Source: DASXKD01 sp963734725 (GTDB taxonomy: Bacteria > Actinomycetota > Actinomycetes > Streptosporangiales > Streptosporangiaceae). From it: a stretch of DNA of 58,874 nucleotides. The notes under the pieces were generated by a model that had not been told where the DNA came from, did no database searches, and saw only the letters and a program-made list of their open reading frames with translations. Below, one piece after another: positions 1 through 8,725 of the stretch (the stretch's first letter is position 1; every line of letters begins with the position of its first letter). Made by a program: the position numbers and the translations under genes. The stretch lies in NCBI GenBank assembly GCA_963734725.1, contig CAVTIX010000006.1, positions 1 through 58,874 on the forward strand, in the 5' to 3' direction.

Positions 1-953
1 CCCGCCGCCGCTGCTGCTCCAGCCGGTTCAGCGGCACTCCCAGGTCCGCGACGGCGTCCCTGACCATGTCGTACGTCGCGTCACCGTCGATCCGGACCAG
101 CAGCCCGCGCCCGGAGCGCCTGGGCGCCAGCCCGCGGGCGGCCAGTTCAGCCTGCAGCGCGGCGATGCCCTCGTGGACCTCGATCACCAGCACTTGGCTC
201 ACCCGGGTGAAGCTGGTCATCGTGTCCGAACGCAGCAGGCGCCCCCCGTCGATCACGACGAGTTGATCGCAGATCTGCTCGATCTCCCCGAGCAGGTGCG
301 AGGAGACCACGATCGAGATGCCGAACTCGGCCCCGATCCTGCTGATCAGATCCAGCATGGAACGGCGCCCGGCCGGGTCCAGCCCGATCGTGGGCTCGTC
401 AAGAAGCAGCAGCCGCGGATCGCCGACCAGGGCCTGGGCCAGCTTGACCCGCTGCTTCATCCCGGTGGAGTAGGTGCCGGTCTGCCGGTACCGCTCCTCG
501 TACATGCCGACGTGGCGCAGCGAATCGGCGGCCCGCTCCTTCGCGGCGGTGGCCGGCAGCCCCGACATGCGCCCGAGGTGGGTGACGAGCTCGGTGCCGG
601 TGACGTCGGGCGGCAGGCAGTCGTGCTCTGGCATGTACCCGGTCAGGTTCCGGATCCGCTCCCCGCTGGCCGCGACGTCGTGGCCGAGCACGACCGCCCG
701 GCCACTGGTCGGCGGCAGCAGGCCGAGCAGGATCTTGATGAGCGTGGATTTGCCCGCCCCGTTCGCGCCGACCAGGCCGGTGATGCCGGGCTGGATGTTG
801 ACGGTGAGGCCGGCCAGCGCCGTCACGTCGCCGGGATAACGCTTGATCAGCGCGTCCGTCCGGATGACGGCTGCGGCGGTGCCGGCGTCACCGGGTCCCG
901 GCCCGGCGCGCAGCTGTGGAGGTGCGGTCACGGTGATAAGCATGCCGACCCGC
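1..953 (-). CDS. ABC transporter ATP-binding protein (3' end outside window)
   Basis: ATPase subunit of an ABC exporter, expected to work with a membrane permease encoded beyond the left edge. Visible in order: Walker A GANGAGKST near residues 59-67, the Q-loop region in the variant form YMPEHDCLP, signature YSTGMKQR, Walker B LLLLDEPTIGLD and switch histidine VVSSH; a C-terminal regulatory tail runs into the edge. The ATG at 953-951 is chosen because the reading frame continues without interruption into the conserved core; a GTG at 944 is possible. It is divergent from the sensor kinase at 1066 with 112 bp between the starts, so the kinase/regulator pair may control this transporter (inference). 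The substrate cannot be told from the ATPase. Confidence 0.9.
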
Positions 954-1065
954 GGTGCGCCGCGTCGTCATCCTCAGGTCGGTATTTGACCGCTGCCGGG
1001 ATCAGCCTGGCAGCGTACGCCCTGGGCATGACGCGCCGGACCTGGCCCGGAGATACGGTGAGAAC

Positions 1066-2373
1066 GTGAGCGCGGAGCCGGGCCGCCCGCCGCTGAGCAA
1101 GCGGTTCAAGGAGCGCGCCTGGACCAGGCTGGACTGGGCGCTGGCCGCCGTGTGCACCGTGCTCGTCTATACAGCCATGGTCAAGGGCAGCGGGATCTAC
1201 ATTTTCCCGCTGAGCATCCGGCTCGTGGGCGCCTGGATCCCGCTATTGCTGGCCGTCGTCGTGGCGCTTCCGGTGGGGCTGCGCCGCCGGGATCCGGTGG
1301 GCGCGCTGATCCTGGCGCTGGCCGGCAGCTCGGTGATCGTGGCGGTGGGCGGTGAGATCAGCCGCGGCCCGTTCCTGCCGTTGGCGTTCGCGCTCTTCAC
1401 AGTGGCGGCGACGTGCAAGCGGCGGGTCGCGATCACCGCGCTCACCGCGTCCCTTGCGCTGCTCCTCGTCCAGGGGCTCATTATGAGCTTCAGCGGCCGC
1501 GGCTCGGGCCCGGCGACCGGCGTGGCGCTGATCCTGATCATCGTCTGGATGATCGGCATCAGCGCGCAGCAGCGCCGCTCCTACACCGCCCGGGTGCGTG
1601 AGCAGGTGGCCACCGCGGCGGTGACCGAGGAACGGCTGCGGATCGCCAGGGAACTGCACGACGTGGTAGCGCACAGCATGACGGTGGTCGCGGTGCAGGC
1701 CGGCTTCGGCGAGTACGTCTTCGACCACGAGCCCGCGCAGGCGCGGGAGGCGCTCGGCGCCATCCAGCACGTCACCAGGGAAGCGCTCGCCGACATGCAG
1801 CGGCTGCTCGGCGTGCTCCGCCAGGACGGCGCCGGCCAGCCGGCCGACAGCCAGCCCCGCACCGGCCAGCCGGCCGACGGCCAGGCGCCGGTACGGCAGT
1901 TGCAGCTCGCGCCCGCCCCCGGCCTGGCCGACCTGGACCGGCTGGTGTCGACCACCGCGGGCGCGGGCGTGCGGGTGAACGTGACCAAGACCGGGGAACA
2001 CCGGGACATCCCGGCGGCGATCGACCAGTCGGCGTTCCGCATTGTCCAGGAGGCGCTGACCAACGTGGTCAAGCACTCCGGCGCCAGCTCGTGCCGGGTC
2101 GGCGTGGGGTACGAGGACACCGGCCTGTCGGTAGAGATCACCGATCACGGCGCTGGGCCCGCTGCGGGGCGGGACTGGTCCCTGGCGGCGCGCGAGCCGA
2201 ACGGCACCGGCCACGGGATCCTCGGCATGCGGGAGCGGGTAAGCCTGTGCAGCGGTGAGTTCAGCGCCGGGCCGCTGCCCAGGCGCGGGTTCCGCGTGGC
2301 CGCCCGGTTCCCGCTCCCGGCGCTCTCCGGCCAGGAACTCCCCCGGCAGGCGATCCCCGGGGCGGCCGGGTGA
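1066..2373 (+). CDS. sensor histidine kinase, NarL/DesK type
   Basis: Membrane sensor kinase of 435 residues. An N-terminal block of about five hydrophobic segments (residues about 25-180) is followed by a HisKA_3 dimerisation domain with phospho-accepting His198 in RIARELHDVVAH. A linker carrying a duplicated GQPADxQ motif follows, then a HATPase_c domain with the N box FRIVQEALTNVVKHSG and the G box GHGILGMRERV. The GTG start at 1066 lies in frame just before a hydrophilic N-terminus; an upstream extension in the same frame would overlap the divergent ABC gene and looks non-coding. The stop overlaps the start of the next gene (GTGA), so kinase and regulator are probably translationally coupled. 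The ligand is unknown. Confidence 0.9.
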   Translation: MSAEPGRPPLSKRFKERAWTRLDWALAAVCTVLVYTAMVKGSGIYIFPLSIRLVGAWIPLLLAVVVALPVGLRRRDPVGALILALAGSSVIVAVGGEISRGPFLPLAFALFTVAATCKRRVAITALTASLALLLVQGLIMSFSGRGSGPATGVALILIIVWMIGISAQQRRSYTARVREQVATAAVTEERLRIARELHDVVAHSMTVVAVQAGFGEYVFDHEPAQAREALGAIQHVTREALADMQRLLGVLRQDGAGQPADSQPRTGQPADGQAPVRQLQLAPAPGLADLDRLVSTTAGAGVRVNVTKTGEHRDIPAAIDQSAFRIVQEALTNVVKHSGASSCRVGVGYEDTGLSVEITDHGAGPAAGRDWSLAAREPNGTGHGILGMRERVSLCSGEFSAGPLPRRGFRVAARFPLPALSGQELPRQAIPGAAG

Positions 2374-3116
2374 ACTTGCGCATCGTCGTCGCCGACGACC
2401 AGGCGCTCGTCCGGGCCGGGTTCTGCGGCATCGTGAACGCCACCCCCGGCCTGACCGTGGTCGGCGAGGCCGGCACCGGCGCGGAGGCGGTCGCGGTGAC
2501 CCGCCGGACCCGGCCCGACGTGGTGCTGATGGATGTGCGGATGCCGGAACTCGACGGCATCGAGGCCACCCGGCAGATCACCGGGCTGGCCGGCGACTCC
2601 GCCACCCGGGTGCTCATCCTGACCACGTTCGACCTGGACGAGTACGTGTACGCGGCGCTGCACGCGGGCGCCAGCGGGTTCTTGCTGAAGAGCACCGAGC
2701 CCGCCGAACTGGTCAGCGCGATCCGGGTCATCGCGGCCGGCGACGCCCTGCTCGCCCCGAGCGTCACCCGGCGGCTCGTCGAGGAGTTCACCCGCCGCCC
2801 GGTGCCGCAGGCCCGGGCCGCCGCGCCCCACCCGGCGCGGGCTGCAGTCTGGGCGCCGGCGCCGGCCCTGGCTGGGATCACCGGGCGAGAGCGCGAGGTG
2901 CTCGCGCTGATCGCCTCCGGCCTGTCCAACTCCGAGATCGCTGTCAGGCTGTGCATCAGCGAGGCGACCGCCAAGACCCACGTCGGGCACCTGCTGACCA
3001 AGCTGAACGCGCGCGACCGGGTGCACCTGGTCATCTTGGCCTTTCAGGCCGGCTTGGTCAGCGCGGCCCCTGCTGGCCCGGAGGGGCGACCCCCCTGGAA
3101 CTACCCGGCGGCCTAG
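2370..3116 (+). CDS. LuxR/NarL-family response regulator
   Basis: Cognate regulator of the kinase just upstream (248 residues). The receiver domain shows acidic residues D9-D10, phospho-acceptor D55 in VVLMDVRMPE, the conserved Thr in LTTFD and Lys in GFLLKS. A C-terminal GerE/LuxR helix-turn-helix runs from LAGITGREREVLALIA to the DNA-recognition helix EATAKTHVGHLLTKLNA. The GTG start overlaps the kinase TGA by four bases. It probably binds DNA as a phosphorylated dimer, perhaps at the shared promoter region at 954-1065 to control the ABC transporter (inference from position). Confidence 0.92.
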   Translation: MNLRIVVADDQALVRAGFCGIVNATPGLTVVGEAGTGAEAVAVTRRTRPDVVLMDVRMPELDGIEATRQITGLAGDSATRVLILTTFDLDEYVYAALHAGASGFLLKSTEPAELVSAIRVIAAGDALLAPSVTRRLVEEFTRRPVPQARAAAPHPARAAVWAPAPALAGITGREREVLALIASGLSNSEIAVRLCISEATAKTHVGHLLTKLNARDRVHLVILAFQAGLVSAAPAGPEGRPPWNYPAA

Positions 3117-3139
3117 CGGCCGCCACCGCCCGGCCGCCT

Positions 3140-3299
3140 AGCCCTGCATCCCCCCGTGCGATAGGCGGAGCAGCGTGCGCTGCACGCCGCGCTCACCGAC
3201 CTACGGCGTAGCCTTGCATCCCCCGTGCGATAGGCGGAGCAGCGTGCGCTGCACGCCGCGCTCACCGACCTACGGCGTAGCCTTGCATCCCCCGTGCGT
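3140..3299. repeat. 69-bp tandem repeat at the 3' end of the ggt-family gene
   Basis: Two nearly identical 69-bp units (gataggcggagc recurs at 3161 and 3230) plus a partial third unit that runs into the coding sequence. The unit includes the last codons and stop of the minus-strand hydrolase gene, so the repeat appears to have arisen by duplicating that gene end. Each unit contains small dyads (GCAGCG/CGCTGC; CTAC/GTAG) that could form hairpins between the convergent regulator and hydrolase genes and help termination (inference). Confidence 0.85.
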
Positions 3300-5049
3300 T
3301 CGCCGCGGCGTAGAGCATCCCGCCGTCCCTGGCGACCGCGCTGACCCGGCCCAGGGACCACGCCGGCGCCACCGTGACCTCGTGCCCCCGGGCGCGCAGC
3401 CCCTCGATCACACGAGAGCCGGCCCGCTCCTCCAGGTCGACCGCCGCCGGGAAGGACTCCCGCGGCCAGAACGACGACGGGAAGTGTCGGGTGTGGAACG
3501 CGGGGGCGTCGATGGCCTCCTGCAGGTTCATCCCGAACTGCACGTGGTTGAGGAAGAACGACAGCGCCCACTGATCCTGCTGGTCCCCGCCCGGGGTGCC
3601 GAACGCCAGGTACGGCTCACCGCCGCGCATCGCCAGCCCCGGCGACAGCGTGGTCCGCGGCCGCTTGCCCGGCGCCAGGCTGTTAGGCAGGCCCGGGGTC
3701 AGGGTGAACATCTGCGCCCGGGTGCCCAGGCAGAACCCCAGCCCGGGGATCACCGGCGAGCTCTGCAGCCAGCCACCGCTCGGCGTGGCCGCCACCAGGT
3801 TGCCGAACCGGTCGGCGGCGTCGACATGACAAGTGTCGCCGCTATGCGCGAGCGTGGGCTCGCCCGACCAGATGCCGGCGAGGGCGGGCCGCCGCGGGCC
3901 GGTGACGAATCCCGGCAGCCGGGGCTGTGCCCCGCCGGGGCTGCCGGGGCGCAGGTCACGCGAGGCGGACCGGCCCACCAAGGCCCGGCGCTGCGCGGCG
4001 TACTGCGGCGACAGCAGGTCCGCCAGCGGGACCTCGGTGAAGCCGGGATCGCCGTACCAGGCCTCCCGGTCGGCGAAGGCGAGCTTGGCGCACTCCACCA
4101 CGGTGTGGATGTGGTCCACGCCACCGGGCGCCATGTCGCCCAGCCCGAGGCCGGTCAGCAGGCGCAGTTGCTGCAGGAACACCGGCCCCTGCCCCCAAGG
4201 GCCGGTCTTGCACACGGTCAGCCCGGCGTAGCCGGCGGTGGCCGGCGGCTCGGCGCTGGCCCGCCAGGACGCCAGGTCGCCGGCGGCGAGCAGGCCCGCG
4301 TGCCGCTCTCCGGTGCCGTCCATGACGCTCGCCCGGGCCAGGTAGCCGCCGATCGCCTCGGCCACGAATCCTTCGTAGAAGGCCCGCCGCGCCGCTTCGA
4401 TCTGCGCTTCCCTGCCGCTTCCCGCCGCCTCCGCCTCATTGAGAATCCGCTGGTAGGCGCCGGCGAGAACAGGATTTGCATAACGAGACCCCGGGGCCGG
4501 CGGAGCTCCGCCGCGCAGGTAGATCTCGGCCGAGGTGGGCCAGTGCCCGGTGAACACGCCGGCCGCCGACCCGATGGCGGAGCTTAGCCCGGGCGACACC
4601 GGGTGCCCGCCCGCCGCGTAGCCGATGGCGTACTGCATAACCTCGCGCAGCCGGAGGGTGCCGTGCGCGGCCAGCAGCAGCATCCAGGTGCTGAACGCGG
4701 CCGGGACGCACGCGGCGAGGAGCCCGTTCCCCGGGACCAGGTCCAGGCCGAGTTCCCCGAACGCCTTGATCGTGGCGGCCTGGGGGGCAGCGCCCTGTCC
4801 GTTCAGCACGAAAACCTCGCCGTCGCGAGCGTCGAAGCCGATCACCGGCGCCTCGCCGGCCGGGCCGCACATGTGGGGCTCGACCACCTGCAGCACCAGG
4901 CCGGCCGCCACCGCCGCGTCGAAGGCGTTGCCGCCTTGCTCCAGGACGGCCATGCCGGCCGCCGAGGCCAGCCAGTGGGTCGAGGCCACCATGCCGAACG
5001 TGCCCGCGAGCTGCGGCCGGGTGGTGAACGTGGACCCTTGGGGCATCAT
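3262..5049 (-). CDS. gamma-glutamyltransferase-family N-terminal nucleophile hydrolase
   Basis: A 595-residue protein of the gamma-glutamyltransferase/acylase superfamily. The family makes a proenzyme that cleaves itself to expose a catalytic threonine. Here the putative nucleophile is Thr406 in GDTCHVDAADRFGN, with a downstream glycine-rich PSGGW loop and C-terminal FGTPGGDQQDQ segment typical of the small subunit. The N-terminal GMVASTHWLAS and GGNAFDAAVAA motifs are also typical. No signal peptide is evident, so it is likely cytosolic, like YwrD-type members. The ATG pair at 5049/5046 is preferred over a longer frame that would run into the divergent DUF885 gene. Substrate (glutathione, acyl-amide) is not determined. 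Confidence 0.88.
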   Translation of the reverse strand: MMPQGSTFTTRPQLAGTFGMVASTHWLASAAGMAVLEQGGNAFDAAVAAGLVLQVVEPHMCGPAGEAPVIGFDARDGEVFVLNGQGAAPQAATIKAFGELGLDLVPGNGLLAACVPAAFSTWMLLLAAHGTLRLREVMQYAIGYAAGGHPVSPGLSSAIGSAAGVFTGHWPTSAEIYLRGGAPPAPGSRYANPVLAGAYQRILNEAEAAGSGREAQIEAARRAFYEGFVAEAIGGYLARASVMDGTGERHAGLLAAGDLASWRASAEPPATAGYAGLTVCKTGPWGQGPVFLQQLRLLTGLGLGDMAPGGVDHIHTVVECAKLAFADREAWYGDPGFTEVPLADLLSPQYAAQRRALVGRSASRDLRPGSPGGAQPRLPGFVTGPRRPALAGIWSGEPTLAHSGDTCHVDAADRFGNLVAATPSGGWLQSSPVIPGLGFCLGTRAQMFTLTPGLPNSLAPGKRPRTTLSPGLAMRGGEPYLAFGTPGGDQQDQWALSFFLNHVQFGMNLQEAIDAPAFHTRHFPSSFWPRESFPAAVDLEERAGSRVIEGLRARGHEVTVAPAWSLGRVSAVARDGGMLYAAANARGMQGYAVGR

Positions 5050-5116
5050 CTGTCCCGCCTTTCTGCCGACCGCTCTATCTGACCACTCGGGGGGCCGGAC
5101 ACGATAGCGTCGGGTC

Positions 5117-6649
5117 ATGAACGACCTGTCTCCGCGGCTGCGCGCGGTGTGCGACCTCGATATCGCCGAAGTCCGCGAGTACAGCGGGCGGCACGAGTAC
5201 GACGGCGTCATCCAGGACCTGTCGCCCGCCGGGGTGCGCCAAGGGCTGGCCCGGCTGGCCGAGGGGCCCGGCGCGGGCGAAGCCCTCGACGACGCGCACG
5301 ACGAGGCGCACCTCGCGGCGTTCGAGAACCGCGCCCGTGTCGAGTTCGGTGACCTGGAGCTGTACCGGCGCAACCCGCTGCCGCACCTGAGCGCGCTGGA
5401 CCTAGCCGCCTACGACCGGGACTATGCCCCGGCCGAAGACCGGGATCACGCCAAACAGGCGCAGCTGGCCGCCTGGCCCCAGGCGGTCGACAACGCCGTG
5501 ACCGCGCTGGACCGGGTCAGCGCCCCGGTCGCCGAGGCTCTGGCCGCCGGGATCGCCGGCCTGGGCGCCGGCATCCCGGCCAGCGCGCCAGCCGGGATCG
5601 CCGAAGCCGCCCGGGCCGCGCACGCCAGGCTGGCTGCCCACATCGAGCAGGCCGCCGTCAGCGGGGATCCCGACCCGGCGCTGGGCGGCCCTGCGCTAGC
5701 CGCGCTGATGAGCAGCGCCGAGCGAATCGAGGTGGACCTGGGCAAGCTCGCCGGGCAGGCCGACGCCGAGCGGGACCGGCTGGCCGCGCGGCTGGCCGAA
5801 AGCTGCGCGCAGATCGACCCCGGCCGGCCCGCCCTGACGGTGGCGCGGGAACTGGTCCGCGATCACCCGGGGCCCGACGGCGTGCTGGACGCGGCGCGGC
5901 ACTGGACCGAGCAGGCGATCGCGTTCACTAGGGCACACGACCTGGTCCCTTACCACGACGGCGAGTGCCTGGTCGGCCTGGCGCCGGAGTCGCGGCGGTG
6001 GGGGATGGCGATGATGTCGCCCGCGGCGCCGGGCGAGCCGGAGGGCCCGTCCTGGTACCACATCACCCCGCCGGACCCGTCCTGGCCGCAGCACGAGCAG
6101 GATGAGTGGCTGGAGGTCTTCAGCGCGACGACGCTGCCCGGGATCACCGTGCACGAAGTCGCGCCGGGCCACTTCTCGCACGGCCGGGCGCTGCGGCATG
6201 CGCCCACCCCGGTCCGGCGGACCCTGCACTCCAGCGCGTTCGTCGAAGGCTGGGCGCACTACGCCGAGGAACTGTGCGTGGAGGAAGGCTTCGCCGCCGG
6301 CGACCCGCGGTTCGCGGTCGGCGTGTGGCTGGAAGCGCTGGTGCGGATCACCCGGCTGGCGTGCGCGATCGGCGTCCACTCGGCGGGGATGACCGTCGCT
6401 GAGGGCGCCGCGCGGTTCGAGGCCGACACGCACCTGTCCGGGCCAGCCGCGCTGTCCGAGGCCCGCCGCGCCACGTTCGACCCGACCTACGGCCGGTACA
6501 CCTGGGGCAAGCTGGAGATCATGAAGCTGCGGGACGAGGCGCGCCAGCAGTGGGGCGCGGGCTTCACCCTGAGCCGGTTCCACGCCGCCCTGCTCGGCCT
6601 GGGCTCGCCACCGCTGGGCCTGATGGGCACCGCGATCATCCGCGGCTGA
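5117..6649 (+). CDS. DUF885-family putative zinc metallopeptidase
   Basis: A 510-residue DUF885 protein. The family has a gluzincin-like active site; here the metal-binding helix is HEVAPGH (His346, Glu347, His352) followed by the conserved VEGWAHYAEEL segment (Glu377), which supplies the third ligand in related enzymes. No signal peptide or membrane segment is visible, so a cytosolic peptidase role is likely; the substrate is unknown. The gene starts at ATG 5117 and is divergent from the gamma-glutamyltransferase-family gene with only 67 bp between starts, which suggests linked regulation and possibly a shared role in peptide breakdown (inference). Confidence 0.88.
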   Translation: MNDLSPRLRAVCDLDIAEVREYSGRHEYDGVIQDLSPAGVRQGLARLAEGPGAGEALDDAHDEAHLAAFENRARVEFGDLELYRRNPLPHLSALDLAAYDRDYAPAEDRDHAKQAQLAAWPQAVDNAVTALDRVSAPVAEALAAGIAGLGAGIPASAPAGIAEAARAAHARLAAHIEQAAVSGDPDPALGGPALAALMSSAERIEVDLGKLAGQADAERDRLAARLAESCAQIDPGRPALTVARELVRDHPGPDGVLDAARHWTEQAIAFTRAHDLVPYHDGECLVGLAPESRRWGMAMMSPAAPGEPEGPSWYHITPPDPSWPQHEQDEWLEVFSATTLPGITVHEVAPGHFSHGRALRHAPTPVRRTLHSSAFVEGWAHYAEELCVEEGFAAGDPRFAVGVWLEALVRITRLACAIGVHSAGMTVAEGAARFEADTHLSGPAALSEARRATFDPTYGRYTWGKLEIMKLRDEARQQWGAGFTLSRFHAALLGLGSPPLGLMGTAIIRG

Positions 6650-6704
6650 CCGGGCCGCGCTGACCGGCCGCCCGCGGCTGAGCCCGGCCCGCCGCGCCTG
6701 GCGA

Positions 6705-6881
6705 TGATCATGGGGATCTGGCCGTAGGGGGTGGCAGAGCAAATCCGAAGACCCCCTCGCCTGGTGGAAGAGTGGACCACCCGGATTTCATGATCGCGGA
6801 CGATTCCCTGCGTTTTCCGCGGCGGGCATCGTCCGTGATCATGGAAGTGCCGCCGGTGGGACGGCCAGATCCCCATGATCA
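6705..6881. repeat. nested palindromic element between DUF885 and MarR-GNAT genes
   Basis: A 21-bp perfect inverted repeat (6705-6725 against 6861-6881, core CATGGGGATCTGGCCGT) encloses a second inverted repeat of 16 bp with one mismatch (6789-6804 against 6828-6843, core CATGATC-CGGACGAT). The whole 177-bp block can fold into a long branched hairpin. It has no coding potential that I recognise. Possible identities are a MITE-like element or a structured intergenic repeat family. Confidence 0.75.
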
Positions 6882-6921
6882 CGACGCGGTTTCCTCTTGC
6901 CTTGCCGACGCTCGCGGCCAA

Positions 6922-6927
6922 TACTGT
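6922..6927 (+). promoter_or_regulatory. putative -10 box for leaderless MarR-GNAT mRNA
   Basis: TACTGT lies five bases before ATG 6933, with a TTGCCT at 6897-6902 (19-bp spacer). No purine-rich ribosome-binding site is seen before the ATG. The arrangement fits a leaderless transcript, common in actinomycetes. Inferred from spacing only. Confidence 0.35.
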
Positions 6928-6932
6928 TGCCT

Positions 6933-7898
6933 ATGTCAAGTAATTCTCTGACTCAGTCAACGACTCCTGAGGCACCGCCGGTGTCCGACGGCGACGTTGC
7001 GGCGGTGCGCGAGTTCAACCGCTTCTACACCAGCGTGCTCGGGCTGCTGCGGGAAGGGCTGCTGGACACGCCATACTCGCTGACCGAGGCGAGGATCATC
7101 TTCGAGCTGGCCCGCCAGGACGAGGTGGAGGTGGCGGCGATGCGCCGCTGGCTGGATCTCGACCCCGGCTACCTGAGCCGGATCCTGGCCAGGTTCGAGG
7201 CGGACGGCCTGGTGCGCAAGTCCCGCTCCGCCGGCGACGCCCGCCGCCAGGTCATCGGCCTGACCCAGGCCGGCCGGGCCGTGTTCGGCAAGCTCGACGC
7301 GTTGTCCAGCGACCAGATCCGCGGGCTGCTCGCGCCGATCCCGGCCGGCCGCAGGTCCCGGCTCACCGCGGCCATGGCCGGCATCAGGGAAGTGCTTGGC
7401 GACGCGGCCGCGCCCGCCACCGTGGTGCTCCGCCCGCCCGCCCCCGGCGACCTGGGCTGGGTGATACAGCGCAACGCCGCGCTGTACGCGGCGGAGCACG
7501 GCTGGGACGGGACCTACGAGGCGCTCGTCGCGCGGATCGTCGCGGACTACGCCGCCCGCGCCGACCCCACCGGCGAGGCGGCGTGGATCGCCGAGCTGCG
7601 CGGCGAGCCCGTCGGCTGCGTGTTCTGCATGCGCAACAGCGACCAGACCGCGCAACTGCGGCTGCTGCTGGTCGAGCCGTCCGCGCGCGGCATGGGCATC
7701 GGCGAGCGGCTGGTCACCGAGTGCCTGGCCTTCGCCCGGCGGGCCGGGTACCGGGACATCGTGCTGTGGACCAACGACGTGCTCCATGCCGCCCGCCGGA
7801 TCTACCAGCGGGCCGGGTTCGAGCTGGTCCGCGAGGACCCGCACCACAGCTTCGGCCGCGACCTGGTCGGCCAGGACTGGCGCCTGGTGCTGGCCTGA
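6933..7898 (+). CDS. MarR-type regulator fused to GNAT acetyltransferase
   Basis: A 321-residue two-domain protein. Residues about 20-150 form a MarR winged-helix domain (DLDPGYLSRILARFEADGLVRKSRS is the recognition helix plus wing). Residues about 165-321 form a GNAT N-acetyltransferase with the acetyl-CoA pyrophosphate-binding motif ARGMGIGERLV and the C-terminal IYQRAGFELV strand. This helix-turn-helix/GNAT fusion is a known bacterial architecture. ATG 6933 is chosen because twelve extra upstream codons lack conservation features and overlap the -10-like box. A metabolite sensed or acetylated by the GNAT domain could control DNA binding (inference). It stands alone, facing the second two-component pair. 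Confidence 0.9.
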   Translation: MSSNSLTQSTTPEAPPVSDGDVAAVREFNRFYTSVLGLLREGLLDTPYSLTEARIIFELARQDEVEVAAMRRWLDLDPGYLSRILARFEADGLVRKSRSAGDARRQVIGLTQAGRAVFGKLDALSSDQIRGLLAPIPAGRRSRLTAAMAGIREVLGDAAAPATVVLRPPAPGDLGWVIQRNAALYAAEHGWDGTYEALVARIVADYAARADPTGEAAWIAELRGEPVGCVFCMRNSDQTAQLRLLLVEPSARGMGIGERLVTECLAFARRAGYRDIVLWTNDVLHAARRIYQRAGFELVREDPHHSFGRDLVGQDWRLVLA

Positions 7899-7912
7899 CC
7901 GTCAGCCAGGGC

Positions 7913-8725
7913 TCAGTCCGGCGGCGCGCCGGGGACCACGATGCCGGTCTCGTAGGCCAGGATCACCGCCTGCACGCGGTCGCGCAGGCCCAGCTTGGCC
8001 AGCAGGTTGCCGACGTGAGTTTTGACGGTCGCCTCGCTCACGAAGAGCACCGCCGCGATCTCGGCGTTGCTCCGGCCCCGGGCGAGCAGCAGCAGCACGT
8101 CACGCTCCCTGGCGGTCAGCGAGGCCAGCTGGGAGGGCGACGGGGACGTCTCCGGCGGGCGGCGGGCGAACGCCTCGATGAGCCGGCGGGTCACTGACGG
8201 CGCGAGCAGCGCGTCGCCCGCGGCGGCGGCGCGGACCGCGGCGATCAGGTCGTGCCGCGGCGAGTCCTTCAGCAAGAACCCGCTAGCACCGGCGCGTAGC
8301 GCCTCGTAGACATAGTCGTCGAGGTCGAACGTGGTGAGCATGACCACTTTGGGCGGGGTGGCGGGGCCAGAGCCAGCAGAGTGCGGGGTGGCGGGGCCAG
8401 AGCCAGCAGAGTGCGGGGTGGCGGGGCCAGAGCCAGCAGAGTGCGGGGTGGCGGGGCCAGAGCCAGCAGGGCGCGCGGCCGGTGCGCCGCTGGTGATCAG
8501 CCGCGTCGCCTCCAGCCCGTCCATCCCCGGCATCCGGATGTCCATCAGCACCACGTCCGGCTCGTGCGCGGCCACCTGTGACACCGCCGCCTCGCCGTTG
8601 GCGGCCTCGCCCACCACGGTGATGCCCTCGGCGGCGTCGAGGATGACGCAGAACCCGGAGCGGACCAGCTCCTGGTCGTCCACGACGAGCACCCGGATCG
8701 GCGCGGGCGGGCCCAGGGCGGTCAT
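7913..8725 (-). CDS. LuxR/NarL-family response regulator with repeat-expanded receiver domain
   Basis: A 270-residue response regulator: acidic pocket VVDDQ, phospho-acceptor D62 in VVLMDIRMPGMDG, conserved MLTTFD and FLLKDSP, then a C-terminal LuxR helix-turn-helix (ASLTARERDVLLLLARGRSNAEIAA in part). Between alpha-3 and beta-4 (about residues 80-125) sits an insertion built of four near-identical GSGPATPHSA units, absent from normal receivers, which are about 120 residues. The DNA behind it is a 30-bp tandem repeat. The ATG start overlaps the kinase stop by four bases, so this is the second gene of a kinase-regulator operon read on the minus strand. Confidence 0.9.
   Translation of the reverse strand: MTALGPPAPIRVLVVDDQELVRSGFCVILDAAEGITVVGEAANGEAAVSQVAAHEPDVVLMDIRMPGMDGLEATRLITSGAPAARPAGSGPATPHSAGSGPATPHSAGSGPATPHSAGSGPATPPKVVMLTTFDLDDYVYEALRAGASGFLLKDSPRHDLIAAVRAAAAGDALLAPSVTRRLIEAFARRPPETSPSPSQLASLTARERDVLLLLARGRSNAEIAAVLFVSEATVKTHVGNLLAKLGLRDRVQAVILAYETGIVVPGAPPD
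8354..8470. repeat. 30-bp in-frame minisatellite inside a response regulator gene
   Basis: Three full copies and one 27-base copy of a 30-bp unit (cggggtggcggggccagagc followed by cagcagagtg), starting at 8354, 8384, 8414 and 8444. The copies are nearly identical, so the array is recent or kept uniform. Because the unit is a multiple of three, changes in copy number keep the regulator in frame. There are no spacers, so this is not a CRISPR array. Confidence 0.95.

Noticed and set aside
8354..8470. Possible CRISPR array
   Set aside because: Direct 30-bp repeats lie head to tail without spacers and are within a coding frame.
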